This document shows positions 1 to 9,573 of a stretch of DNA of 64,000 nt, in pieces. Numbering within the stretch: the stretch's first letter is position 1; each line of letters starts with the position of its first letter. The DNA is from Marivita cryptomonadis. GTDB taxonomy: Bacteria; Pseudomonadota; Alphaproteobacteria; Rhodobacterales; Rhodobacteraceae. The notes under the pieces are model-generated. The model was not told where the DNA came from. It made no database searches and worked only from the letters and a program-made list of their open reading frames with translations. The stretch spans positions 1 to 64,000 of the forward strand of contig NZ_JFKD01000010.1 in the NCBI RefSeq assembly GCF_002115725.1, given 5' to 3'. The position numbers and the translations under genes were made by a program.

Positions 1-2
1 TG

Positions 3-899
3 CGGCGCTTTGCCGAGACCGTCAAATCGGAAATTGACCAAAGTCGCGTGGTATATGTCGAATATTCGAACGAGGTTTGGAATTTTATTTTCGAACAGGC
101 GCATTGGGCCGGCCAGCAAGCGGAAAAGCTGTGGGGCGAAACCGGTGATGGATGGGTTCAATTCTACGGCTACAAAGCCGCATCCGCGATGAAGATCTGG
201 ACAGATGTTTACGCTGAAGACGCAGAAGCACGGCTGAATAGGGTCGTTTCCGTGCACACTGGATGGCCTGAACTGGAGCAGTCGATCCTCCTTGGAGACC
301 GGGCTCAAGCTGCACTTGGTTTTGCTCCTGTACAGATGTTCGATTCCTATGCAGTCACAGGATATTTTGCAGGAGAGCTTGGGCAGCCAGGCACGCTGGA
401 CACAGCATTCAAGACATCGCTATCCAAGGCCGAAACAGACGGACGTGCAAAAGGATTATCGCGTGTTGCCCTGCGTGAATATATAAATGAGCACCGTTTC
501 GATGGCATGCATCAGATGGCTGCGGAAATCGTCAAAACCGGATCGTTGCGCGAATTGACTGAAGAGACGTGGCCCTACCACGCGAGGGTGGCATCACGAC
601 ATGGGCTTGAGTTCATTATGTACGAAGGTGGCACCCATGCAACGCCCACGTTTGATTCGGTTGAAGATGAGCAGCTGGTCGATTTTCTGATCACTTTCAA
701 CTACTCGCCCGAGATGGCGGACATTTATCGCGAAGCGCTCTCCGCTTGGGGCGGACTGACCGACAGCCCTTTCAATGTCTTTGTGGACGTCGCAGGACCA
801 AGCAAGTGGGGCAGTTGGGGCGCATTGCGCCACTTGAGCGACGACAATCCCCGCTGGCGCGTCGTTGATCCCGCCGAAACAAGCACCACTAAAAATTAA
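3..899 (+). CDS. Glycoside hydrolase clan-A-like / cellulose-binding-like protein, 5' end cut by window edge
   Basis: The reading frame is open to the left edge, so the N-terminus is missing; a GTG at 48 lies inside the protein and is not the likely start. The visible part has EYSNEVWN, whose Glu (codon 72-74) resembles the acid/base Asn-Glu pair of clan GH-A TIM-barrel glycosidases, and MYEGGTH further on (Glu codon 624-626), which would suit the second catalytic Glu near strand 7. Tryptophans are frequent, as in carbohydrate-binding enzymes. Similar proteins are often labelled cellulose-binding in databases. A role in cutting or modifying an extracellular polysaccharide fits the glycosyltransferase and exopolysaccharide neighbours, but the substrate is unknown. 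Confidence 0.55.
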   Translation, partial: RRFAETVKSEIDQSRVVYVEYSNEVWNFIFEQAHWAGQQAEKLWGETGDGWVQFYGYKAASAMKIWTDVYAEDAEARLNRVVSVHTGWPELEQSILLGDRAQAALGFAPVQMFDSYAVTGYFAGELGQPGTLDTAFKTSLSKAETDGRAKGLSRVALREYINEHRFDGMHQMAAEIVKTGSLRELTEETWPYHARVASRHGLEFIMYEGGTHATPTFDSVEDEQLVDFLITFNYSPEMADIYREALSAWGGLTDSPFNVFVDVAGPSKWGSWGALRHLSDDNPRWRVVDPAETSTTKN

Positions 900-993
900 G
901 GAGCGCGCTACCGTTTGTCCATAAAGATGACAACATCCTGTGCGACTGCAGCCTTTGTACGGCCGCGCCGGAAGAAATGGGAAATACCTTGCC

Positions 994-1866
994 ATGCCGC
1001 AAAACTCGCGCGGTCAGACCGCCGACAGGATGCCGCTTCTGAGCGTGCTTATCCCGGCGTCGAATGAAGAAGCGTTGATTGAACAGTGCCTTGCGTCGGT
1101 GCTCAACAGTGGGTGGCAGAAAGACGCTCCGTTCGAGACGATCGTGATCTCGAATGGTTGTCGTGACAGGACTGCTGAAAAAGCGATTTCCATGCAGGGC
1201 CTGTTTGCCGAACGTGGACTTTGTCTACAGGTGCTTGATCGGAAGGAAGGTGGCAAGCTCGGGGCGTTGAATGCCGGGGATCACATCGCCCGTGCCCCGA
1301 TCCGGGTGTACCTTGATGCGGATGTCGTGGTTTCGAAGGAGCTCATGTCGCAGCTTTTCGAGGTGCTCGATACCTCCGAGCCTCGTTATGCAAGCGGCAC
1401 ACTTTTGCTTGCTGCGGCCGACACCTGGGCGACACGCGCTTATGCACGCATCTACGCGCAGGTTCCTTTCATGAAACACGGGGTGCCGGGTGCCGGAGTC
1501 TTTGCTGTCAATGCAGCAGGTCGCATGCGGTGGGGGGCTTTTCCAAATATCATTTCGGACGATACGTTTGTGCGGCTTAGCTTTCGACCCGAAGAGCGCG
1601 TGGGTGTCGACGCAACCTATTCATGGCCCTTGGTCGAAGGTTTGGGCAACCTGATCCGTGTTCGGCGGCGCCAGAATGCGGGTGTCGACGAAATCCGCGA
1701 ATACCATCCTGACCTGCTACGAAATGATGACAAACCGCCCTTTCCCATCAAGGACAAATTGATGCTCGCGATGCGTGATCCGCTGGGTTTTGCAGTCTAT
1801 TCCGGGGTCGCGCTTCTGGTGCGCATGACGGCAGACCGGGCAAGCGGATGGACTCGCGGCCGCTAG
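994..1866 (+). CDS. Family 2 glycosyltransferase
   Basis: A GT-A fold transferase of about 290 residues. It begins with the GT2 nucleotide-binding strand PLLSVLIPASNEE and carries the DXD motif in YLDADVVV, which binds metal and the sugar nucleotide. The C-terminal part has one moderately hydrophobic stretch (DPLGFAVYSGVALLV) that may touch the membrane. The start is uncertain: ATG at 994 has GGAA upstream, ATG at 1030 lies directly before the first strand, and a GTG at 940 is also in frame. It lies between the edge glycosidase-like gene and the polyketide synthase and could glycosylate either a polysaccharide or the natural product. Donor and acceptor cannot be told from sequence. Confidence 0.8.
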   Translation: MPQNSRGQTADRMPLLSVLIPASNEEALIEQCLASVLNSGWQKDAPFETIVISNGCRDRTAEKAISMQGLFAERGLCLQVLDRKEGGKLGALNAGDHIARAPIRVYLDADVVVSKELMSQLFEVLDTSEPRYASGTLLLAAADTWATRAYARIYAQVPFMKHGVPGAGVFAVNAAGRMRWGAFPNIISDDTFVRLSFRPEERVGVDATYSWPLVEGLGNLIRVRRRQNAGVDEIREYHPDLLRNDDKPPFPIKDKLMLAMRDPLGFAVYSGVALLVRMTADRASGWTRGR

Positions 1867-1885
1867 GCATGTGGCTGATGGCAGC

Positions 1886-1951
1886 GCATCTTGCGACGCT
1901 ATGTGCTGTCTGAACGTCGTGCATCGACACCACCGCTTTCGTGCAAGATGC
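1886..1951. repeat. Long-loop inverted repeat between GT2 and PKS genes
   Basis: The arms GCATCTTGC (1886-1894) and GCAAGATGC (1943-1951) are perfect complements, and a few more pairs form further inside (GACG with CGT). The loop is about 48 bases. It lies in the 196-base gap before the PKS gene. It could be a weak terminator for the glycosyltransferase transcript or a structured leader of the PKS operon; there is no clean T-run. The rest of the gap holds an AT-rich stretch (about 2015-2045) that may be the PKS promoter. Confidence 0.3.
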
Positions 1952-2062
1952 ATAAAGAACAAACGATTTTTGCCGTTTATCCCAAGAGAATGGCTGCGAC
2001 GCCACCGCGCGCCCAACTTTGATCATATTTATGCAATAATGGTAGACATCTGGGAATAGGGT

Positions 2063-5000
2063 ATGGCCATGACGGAACAAACAGCTGCGCCAATTCTGGG
2101 CGCAGATGCCGATATTGCCATCGTCGGCATGTCTGCCCATCTGCCAGGGGCGACATCGCTGGCGCAATATTGGCGAAACTTGCGGGACGGCGTCACTTCG
2201 ATACGCCGGCTGTCAGATGAGGAATTGACCGAGGCCGGTGTGTCGCCGGGCCTTTTGAGACATCGTGACTATGTGCCATTCGCCGCCCGTCTCGAACAAT
2301 TCGATCATTTCGATGCAGAGTTTTTTGGCTTGTCGCCGAAGGATGCCGCGATCATGGATCCCCAGCATCGTCAGTTTCTTGAATGCGCATGGGAAGCACT
2401 TGAGAACGCCGGCCATATGCCCGAACGCCATGATGGGCGCATCGGCGTGTTCGGGGGCTGCGGCATGGGCAGCTATTTCTATTTCAATCTGTGTTCGAAC
2501 GCCGAACTGGTCGAAAACACCGGCATGTTCCTTTTGCGTCATACCGGCAATGATAAGGATTTTCTGACCACTCGGGTCAGCCACATATTCGATCTGGATG
2601 GTCCATCCGTCACGGTACAAACCGCGTGTTCCACGTCGCTTGTTGCCACGCATTACGCGTGTCAGTCGTTGCTTAACGGGGAATGTGATCTTGCATTGGC
2701 GGGTGGGGCGACAATCGAATTGCCGCATGGGCAAGGCTATCTCTACAAAGAGAACGAGATTCTATCTCCCGATGGTCAATGCCACGCATTCGATCATCGC
2801 GCCAAGGGAACGGTTTTCGGATCAGGGGCCGGGATTGTCGTGCTGCGCCGATTGTCGGATGCGCTTGCCGATGGCGACCACATCTGGGCGGTCATCAAGG
2901 GAAGCGCAGTCAACAATGACGGTGCTGCGAAAGCGGGGTATCTTGCGCCATCGGTCGAAGGTCAGGCCGATGCCATCGCCGAGGCGCACGCCATCGCCGG
3001 GGTCACTGCTGACAGCATCGATTATGTGGAGTGTCATGGCACAGGAACCTATCTTGGGGATCCTATCGAAGTCGCCGCGCTAACCCAGGCGTTTCAGGCG
3101 ACAAGCGATCAGACAGGATACTGCCGGATCGGGTCGGTCAAGACCAATATCGGGCATCTGGATACCGCAGCGGGCGTGGCCAGTCTGATCAAGGCGACGA
3201 TGGCGCTGCATCATGGCCAGATGCCGCCAAGCCTCGGTTTCGAAAAGCCTAACCCGACGATCGATTTCGAGCATTCTCCGTTTCGGGTGAACGACAGATT
3301 GTCGGATTGGCCACGCCGTGATCATCCGCGCAGGGCAGGTGTCAATTCTCTTGGTGTGGGCGGCACCAATGCGCATGTGGTGCTTGAGGAAGCCCCCGCC
3401 GCACAAGTTTCGGAACAGGGCGACTGGCCGTTCCAGATCATTACGGTGTCCGGCCGAAACAAAGCCGCGCTTGATGCAAACGCGGCACGGCTGGCGGCGC
3501 ATCTGCGCGCCAACCCGGACCAACCTATCGCCGACGTTGCATGGACGCTCAAAACGGGGCGGCGCGCATTTGAAAAACGACGCATTGTCATGGCGCAGGA
3601 TCATCTTGAAGCGGCACAGCGGCTCGAACAGGCCGACCCGCGTCGTGTTCATACGCATGATGCGCTGTCACGACCGGATATGGTGTTCCTGTTCCCCGGC
3701 GGTGGGGCGCAATTTGTCGGCATGGGGCGCGACCTTTACGAGACAGAGCCCGTCTTTGCCGAGTGGATGGATCGCGGACTCGCCCATCTGGAAACGCTTG
3801 AGGCGCGTGATATCAAAGCCCTCTGGCTGCCCGAACCCGGAAGTGAAGAGCAGGCTGCAGAAGACCTGCGACAACCGTCGTTGCAACTGCCGCTGATCAT
3901 GATCGTGGAATACGCTCTTGCACAGCTTTGGATGAGCTGGGGCGTTCAGCCCGCCGCGCTTGCCGGTCATTCGATGGGGGAAAACACAGCTGCCTGCGTC
4001 GCGGGTGTGATGTCATTCGAGGACTGTATCGGCTTGGTGCATCTGCGTGGCACATTGTTTGATGGGGTTGAAAAGGGCGGCATGATTTCAGTCGCGCTAC
4101 CGGCTGCAGAGTTGAAACCTCTTCTCGGAGACGCGCTTGACCTCGGTGCGGTGAACAGTCCCGGGCTGAGCGTCGCCTCTGGTCCGCGGGCGGCCTTGAT
4201 GACGCTTGAGACGGAACTCGCACACCGCGAGATCGATTTTCAGCCAATTCCCATCGACATCGCGGCGCACTCGCGGATGTTGGAACCAATTCTGGAAAGG
4301 TTCCGTGCGTATCTCGAACAGATACCTCTGAGCCCGCCGACTATCCCGATCACGTCAAACCAAACGGGTCTGATGATGACGGATGAACAGGCAACCAGCC
4401 CGGATTACTGGGTGTCGCACTTGCGGGGCACGGTCATGTTTGCCCAGTGCTTGGACACGCTGTCGGACAAGCAAAGCAGAATTTTCCTTGAAGTGGGGCC
4501 GGGCAAGGCACTGTCTGCTCTGGCACGGCAATGCGAAGGCATTCAGGCCAACCAGGTGCTGTCTAGTCTGCGTCACCCGGAAGAAGAGATCGAAGACGAT
4601 CGCCATATGTTCGAAGTGCTGGGACGCATCTGGGCTTTGGGCGGGGATTTTGACTGGGCGCAAGTCTGGGGTGATGCCCGGCGCAATCGCGTGCCTTTGC
4701 CGACCTACGCCTTCCAAAGATCACGCTATTTCATCGAACCGGGGCGCGCTCAGGATAATAAAGTGTCAAGCTTCCTGACCCGGATCGAGGGTGTCGAAAA
4801 CTGGGGCTGGACTCCGGTCTGGCGACCGAAATACGCCGCAGCACCGATTGATGTTCGCAGTGAATTGCACAAGGCCGATCTGCAAAGTTGGCTGGTTTTC
4901 ATGGATGACGCGGGGGTCGCAAGCGCGGCTGCGAAACGTTTGCGCGCCGCTGGGCATTCCATCGTCGAAGTCTGGCCGGGTGACAGTTTCGCACGTTTGG

Positions 5001-8000
5001 ATGACACCACCTATGTGCTGGCCCCCGAACGCGGCCGCGAAGGGTATGATCTGTTGTTCCGCGATATGCTGTCGCGGGGGTTGGTGCCTAGCCGGATCGC
5101 ACATTTCTGGGGTGTCACCAAAGACGACAGTCATCGTCCGGGGTCGAGCTTTTTCCACCGTGTGCAAGAGCACGGATTTTATTCCCTGATGTTCATAGCG
5201 CAGGCGATTGCGGATGACACATTGCCGAAACCGACCCAGATCACCGTCTTCACGAATGGTGCGGCCGCCTTTCGTCAGGAAAAATTGCGATCACCGGAAA
5301 AGGCGATCATTGCGGGGCCGGTCCGCGTCATTCCCCGTGAGATACCGGGGCTAACCGTTTCGTCGATCGACCTGGATGTTCCGGCAAAGCCGTCGATGAA
5401 ACTGTTCGGCGGACAGCAAGCTGTGCTTCGATCGCAGCAGGCATGGGACAGTCTGACGGATCAGGTTATCGAGGACATGATCGCCGATCCGAACTCGGTT
5501 GTTGCTGTCTTGCGCGCTGGGCGCCGTTACGAACAAGCGCTTCAGAAAACCACCCTCGTGACAGCAGGTGACCCACCGATCAGAGCGGGCGGTGTGTACC
5601 TGATCACAGGCGGATTTGGGGGGATTGGTCTTTCGGTATCCAACATGCTGGCCGAGCAAGGTTGCACGCTGGTGCTGACGGCCCGTGATCCGTTGCCGAG
5701 CCGCGACACATGGGATCACTACCTGCAACGCCATGCGCCTCAGGACAAACTGTCCCGTCGTATCCGCGCGGTCCAAGATCTGGAAGCGCTTGGTGCAACC
5801 GTCGAGCCACATGCGGCGGATGTCTGCAATCTTCCCGACATGAAAACCGTGGTTGATGCCACCGTTGCGCGGTATGGGCGCATAGACGGTGTCATTCATG
5901 CGGCCGGTCTGATGGAGGATGCGCCGCTTCTCGCCAAATCCACGGGGTCGATCGAAAAGGTATTCTCGTCGAAAATCCATGGAACCAAGGTTCTTGATCA
6001 GTTGTTCCCTGACGGTTCGACCGACTTCATTGTACTGTTTGCTTCCTCGTCGACGCAAACCGCACCAGCGGGTCAGATCGACTATGTCGCGGCCAACGAA
6101 TACCTTAATGCCTATGCGCACGCGCGGCGGGGAAACAAGACCAAGGTTCTGGCGATCAACTGGGGCATTTGGGCCGATGTGGGCATGGCGGCATCGGCTT
6201 TGGCAAACCGCATCGGTGAGACCGATCCCATCACACTCAGTCCCGTGGATCTGCCGCTTTTGGACAAAACTGGGTTCGATCCATCTGGCCATCGGATTTT
6301 TGAATCCAAGTACACAACCGAACATTGGTTTATTGATCAGCACCGCACGAAACAGGGGGATGCCCTGTTTCCCGGCGCCGGGTATCTGACCCTCGCATCG
6401 AAAGCACTTCGAGGGCAGGGCGAAACCGATAGTTTTGCCATCCGAAACATGACCTTCCTCCGACCTCTGCACGTACCAGATGGAGGAGAGCGCGACATTC
6501 GGGTGCGGTTGATGCGGCGCGATGACGGATATCACATGGATGTTCTCGGAAGCTGTATGTTGGACGGCCGCAATGGCTTTGTGCCGATTGTGACGGCGGA
6601 TCTGTCGCTTATTCCCGAAGCCGAACCCAAGCCTATCAATCTGTCTGCCATCCGTGATCGGTGTGGTGCAGCACGCACCGCAAGCAGTGGCAGCAAGCTT
6701 GCGGCAGCTCAGGAAACACAACTTGCATTCGGACCAAGCTGGAAAGTCCTCGACACCTGTGCTTATGGCGACCGTGAAGGCATAGCCGACTTGTCTCTGA
6801 ATGCGGCTATCCAGCAGGACAAGGACTTGCACTTCCATCCAGGTCTGCTCGACATTGCGACTGGATGGGCGATGGAGTTGATTGAAGGCTATCGCGCAGA
6901 CAAGCTTTGGGTTCCTGTGTCGTACGACACGGTCCGCGTCTACCATCGGTTCCCCGAACGCATCGTCAGTTGGGTCCGGTCTTCTGGCAGCAATCGCAAT
7001 GTTGATGAAACCGCTTCCTTTGATATCACCATTGCGATGCCGGACGGAACGGTCTGCATGGAGATCGAAGATTTCTCGATCAAGCGGCTGTCTGATATGT
7101 CGTCGCTGTCTGCCCCGGTCAAAGTCGGCAAGACCGAATTCGAACCTGCGGATTTCAGCAAATCAACCCAGCCCTTGTCACCCGCCGAAGAGCGGTTTCA
7201 GCACAATCTGTCCCAAGGTATTCCGCCCGCAGAGGGTGCAGATGCATTCATGCGGGCATTGGCACAAAACGATCCACAGATCTTTGTTTCGTCGTTGGAT
7301 ATGGAGGCCCTGATCCAACAGGCCGGGATCGCATCGGATTCGAAATCTGAAACGCAGAAATTTGACCGTCCGCAATTGGACGGAGACTATGTTGCGCCGG
7401 AAACCGAAATCGAACGCACGTTAGTTGATATTTGGGAAGACTTGCTGGGCGTGCAGAATGTCGGCGTCGAAGATAGTTTTTTCGATCTCGGTGGGCATTC
7501 CCTCATTGCCGTGCGCCTTTTTGCCAAGGTGCGAAAGACCTATAATGTGGACTTCCCGATTTCGATCCTGTTCGAAGCGCCGACCATCCGGGCCTGTGCC
7601 TCTTTGATCAAGGAACGTACTGGAATTTCAGAGACCTCTGTCTCCGAGGTGCAGAAGCCGAAACCCAAAACGCGCCGCTTCAAGCACATCGTTGCAATGC
7701 ATGACGGTGAAGGGGGTAGTAAAGCGCCCTTCTTCCTTGTGGCGGGCATGTTCGGAAATGTGTTGAATCTGCGCCATCTTGCCCAGCTCTTGGGGGCCGA
7801 TCGGCCGTTCTATGGGCTACAGGCCAAAGGGTTGTATGGCGACGAAACTCCGCATACGTCGATCAAGGACGCAGCGCGCGATTACATCGCCGAAATGAAG
7901 CAGGTACAGCCGCACGGTCCCTATTTCGTTGGTGGGTTCTCAGGTGGTGGCATCACTGCCTATGAAATTGCGCAGCAACTCGAAACGATGGGGGACACTG

Positions 8001-8545
8001 TCGCGCTTGTGGTTCTTCTCGACACGCCCCTACCGCAGCGCCGCCCACTGAGCCGCAAGGACCGCCTGTCGATTCAGATGCAAGAGACCCGGCGCAAAGG
8101 TCTGGTTTATCCCTTCGTCTGGCTGCGCAATCGCATCCGTTGGGAAATCGAAAAGCGGAAGTCCAGCCAAGAGACACGGACCGCGCACAGCTTCCACAAT
8201 GCCGAGATCGAACAAGCGTTCTTACATGCCGTTGGCAGCTATGAAGTCACACCGTGGTCGGGCCGGATTGCCTTGTTCCGCCCGCCTCTTATCGGCACTT
8301 GGACGGTGTCCGGGGGCAAACTGGTCAACCACGAGCGTGCGTATCTGTTCGATGACAACGATTGGGGGCAATACACCCCGCAAATCGAAGTGTTCGAGGT
8401 GCCGGGCGACCATGACAGCATGGTTCTTGAACCCAATGTCCGGGTTCTCGCCGGGTATTTGCGCAATGTCATCACCACGACCGAAGCGTCGATCTCTGGC
8501 AAGGGGCGGGTCTTGTCGTTCAACACAATCGAGGCAGCGGAGTAA
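2063..8545 (+). CDS. Type I modular polyketide synthase, KS-AT-KR-DH-ACP-TE
   Basis: A 2160-residue single-module synthase. The ketosynthase (about 13-440) has Cys189 in TACSTS, His325 in HGTGT and His365 in NIGH. The acyltransferase has Ser637 in GHSMG and presumably loads malonyl units. The ketoreductase has TGGFGGIG near 1180, Ser in FASSS near 1327 and Tyr1341 in IDYVAANEY, so it looks active. A dehydratase-like hot-dog domain follows with His1427 and Asp1597 (HPGLLD). Its HxxxGxxxxP motif is spaced oddly (His, four residues, Gly). The carrier-protein Ser1813 lies in GGHSL. The thioesterase has Ser1960 in GFSGGG and His2117 in GDHDS and should release the product. No enoylreductase is present, so an enoyl or hydroxyacyl product is expected. 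KR before DH is not the usual order. ATG 2063 and ATG 2069 are both possible starts. It is the first gene of a four-gene operon. Confidence 0.93.
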   Translation: MAMTEQTAAPILGADADIAIVGMSAHLPGATSLAQYWRNLRDGVTSIRRLSDEELTEAGVSPGLLRHRDYVPFAARLEQFDHFDAEFFGLSPKDAAIMDPQHRQFLECAWEALENAGHMPERHDGRIGVFGGCGMGSYFYFNLCSNAELVENTGMFLLRHTGNDKDFLTTRVSHIFDLDGPSVTVQTACSTSLVATHYACQSLLNGECDLALAGGATIELPHGQGYLYKENEILSPDGQCHAFDHRAKGTVFGSGAGIVVLRRLSDALADGDHIWAVIKGSAVNNDGAAKAGYLAPSVEGQADAIAEAHAIAGVTADSIDYVECHGTGTYLGDPIEVAALTQAFQATSDQTGYCRIGSVKTNIGHLDTAAGVASLIKATMALHHGQMPPSLGFEKPNPTIDFEHSPFRVNDRLSDWPRRDHPRRAGVNSLGVGGTNAHVVLEEAPAAQVSEQGDWPFQIITVSGRNKAALDANAARLAAHLRANPDQPIADVAWTLKTGRRAFEKRRIVMAQDHLEAAQRLEQADPRRVHTHDALSRPDMVFLFPGGGAQFVGMGRDLYETEPVFAEWMDRGLAHLETLEARDIKALWLPEPGSEEQAAEDLRQPSLQLPLIMIVEYALAQLWMSWGVQPAALAGHSMGENTAACVAGVMSFEDCIGLVHLRGTLFDGVEKGGMISVALPAAELKPLLGDALDLGAVNSPGLSVASGPRAALMTLETELAHREIDFQPIPIDIAAHSRMLEPILERFRAYLEQIPLSPPTIPITSNQTGLMMTDEQATSPDYWVSHLRGTVMFAQCLDTLSDKQSRIFLEVGPGKALSALARQCEGIQANQVLSSLRHPEEEIEDDRHMFEVLGRIWALGGDFDWAQVWGDARRNRVPLPTYAFQRSRYFIEPGRAQDNKVSSFLTRIEGVENWGWTPVWRPKYAAAPIDVRSELHKADLQSWLVFMDDAGVASAAAKRLRAAGHSIVEVWPGDSFARLDDTTYVLAPERGREGYDLLFRDMLSRGLVPSRIAHFWGVTKDDSHRPGSSFFHRVQEHGFYSLMFIAQAIADDTLPKPTQITVFTNGAAAFRQEKLRSPEKAIIAGPVRVIPREIPGLTVSSIDLDVPAKPSMKLFGGQQAVLRSQQAWDSLTDQVIEDMIADPNSVVAVLRAGRRYEQALQKTTLVTAGDPPIRAGGVYLITGGFGGIGLSVSNMLAEQGCTLVLTARDPLPSRDTWDHYLQRHAPQDKLSRRIRAVQDLEALGATVEPHAADVCNLPDMKTVVDATVARYGRIDGVIHAAGLMEDAPLLAKSTGSIEKVFSSKIHGTKVLDQLFPDGSTDFIVLFASSSTQTAPAGQIDYVAANEYLNAYAHARRGNKTKVLAINWGIWADVGMAASALANRIGETDPITLSPVDLPLLDKTGFDPSGHRIFESKYTTEHWFIDQHRTKQGDALFPGAGYLTLASKALRGQGETDSFAIRNMTFLRPLHVPDGGERDIRVRLMRRDDGYHMDVLGSCMLDGRNGFVPIVTADLSLIPEAEPKPINLSAIRDRCGAARTASSGSKLAAAQETQLAFGPSWKVLDTCAYGDREGIADLSLNAAIQQDKDLHFHPGLLDIATGWAMELIEGYRADKLWVPVSYDTVRVYHRFPERIVSWVRSSGSNRNVDETASFDITIAMPDGTVCMEIEDFSIKRLSDMSSLSAPVKVGKTEFEPADFSKSTQPLSPAEERFQHNLSQGIPPAEGADAFMRALAQNDPQIFVSSLDMEALIQQAGIASDSKSETQKFDRPQLDGDYVAPETEIERTLVDIWEDLLGVQNVGVEDSFFDLGGHSLIAVRLFAKVRKTYNVDFPISILFEAPTIRACASLIKERTGISETSVSEVQKPKPKTRRFKHIVAMHDGEGGSKAPFFLVAGMFGNVLNLRHLAQLLGADRPFYGLQAKGLYGDETPHTSIKDAARDYIAEMKQVQPHGPYFVGGFSGGGITAYEIAQQLETMGDTVALVVLLDTPLPQRRPLSRKDRLSIQMQETRRKGLVYPFVWLRNRIRWEIEKRKSSQETRTAHSFHNAEIEQAFLHAVGSYEVTPWSGRIALFRPPLIGTWTVSGGKLVNHERAYLFDDNDWGQYTPQIEVFEVPGDHDSMVLEPNVRVLAGYLRNVITTTEASISGKGRVLSFNTIEAAE

Positions 8546-8550
8546 ACTGA

Positions 8551-9570
8551 ATGACGGACATCCTTGTCGTCGTCCTGAACTACAAGACACCAGAACTGGC
8601 TGTGCAGGCAGCCCAGTCGGCTGCTGCCGCGATGAAAACGTTTGGTGGCACGATTCTGCTTGTCGACAACGACTCGCCAGATGGATCTTTCCAAAAGATG
8701 CAATTGCTGACGCAAGCTGCGGAATGGCCGGATCACCTGGATGTGCATGTTCTGCAATCCGGTCGAAACGCAGGCTTTGGCGCCGGCAATAATTTCGGCA
8801 TTCAGGCAGGTCTGCAAATCTGCCCCTCAGCCGATTTTGTGTATATCCTGAACCCTGACGCTCAGGCCGAAGTCGATGCGATCGAGGCGCTTGTCGCTTA
8901 CATGAACGCCACGCCCAAGGTGGCCATTGCCGGGAGCTGGGTTTACGGCGAAACTGGCGACGACCATTGCAGCGCATTCCGGTTTCCCGGTCTTGCGTCC
9001 GAGTTTGAAGCCTCTATCCGCTTTGGTCCGATCACTCGCCTGCTCAAGAAACATGTTCTGCCGATGCACATCCCCGAGGTCTCGGGGCCAGTGGGTTGGA
9101 TACTTGGGGCCTCGATGCTTGTACGGACCAGCGCATTGAACGAGGTAGGTCTGTTTGACGAAACGTTCTTTCTTTACTTTGAGGAAACCGACCTCTGTCT
9201 GCGGGCTTATCGCGCCGGATACGAAGTACATTTCGTCCGCGAAAGCCGCGTGTGCCATATCGGCTCTGTAGCCACAGGTATGGGCCGGTGGAGCAGAACG
9301 CCGACTTACTGGTATCAAAGCCGGTGGTATTACTTCAGCAAAAACCACAGCCGAAGCTACGCAATCTGTGCGACTGCGCTCAATGTCGTTGGCACATCGC
9401 TCTGGCGCCTGCGTCGCCGTATCGAAGGCAAGCCGATCGTCGGGGCAAAGTGCTTTCTCAGGGACATGATTGCACATGATCTGAATGCGCTTTTCCAACC
9501 CACGCCCAATGCGACGATCCGATCTCTCGGCGTTCCGGCGGAAACATCCCTACAAACCAGCGTGGAATGA
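8551..9570 (+). CDS. Family 2 glycosyltransferase, rhamnosyltransferase-like
   Basis: 339 residues, starting 5 bases after the PKS stop. The opening strand ILVVVLNYKTPE, the block GRNAGFGAGNNFGI, NPDA in place of DXD (YILNPDA), GWILGASMLVR and ETDLCLRAYRAGY are all typical of the GT2 branch that includes O-antigen rhamnosyltransferases. Its place between the PKS and the NRPS, with almost no spacing, argues that it sugars the product of the assembly line or its carrier-bound intermediate. The donor (dTDP-rhamnose or another deoxysugar nucleotide) is inferred only from family resemblance. No dTDP-rhamnose biosynthesis genes are in the window. Confidence 0.85.
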   Translation: MTDILVVVLNYKTPELAVQAAQSAAAAMKTFGGTILLVDNDSPDGSFQKMQLLTQAAEWPDHLDVHVLQSGRNAGFGAGNNFGIQAGLQICPSADFVYILNPDAQAEVDAIEALVAYMNATPKVAIAGSWVYGETGDDHCSAFRFPGLASEFEASIRFGPITRLLKKHVLPMHIPEVSGPVGWILGASMLVRTSALNEVGLFDETFFLYFEETDLCLRAYRAGYEVHFVRESRVCHIGSVATGMGRWSRTPTYWYQSRWYYFSKNHSRSYAICATALNVVGTSLWRLRRRIEGKPIVGAKCFLRDMIAHDLNALFQPTPNATIRSLGVPAETSLQTSVE

Positions 9571-9573
9571 TCC

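Noticed and set aside
5351-6946. Long open frame (531 codons) on the minus strand inside the PKS gene
   Set aside because: The plus-strand PKS domains with intact catalytic motifs cover this stretch, and the antisense peptide is rich in Arg, His and Cys without recognisable motifs. It is a by-product of G+C-rich codons.
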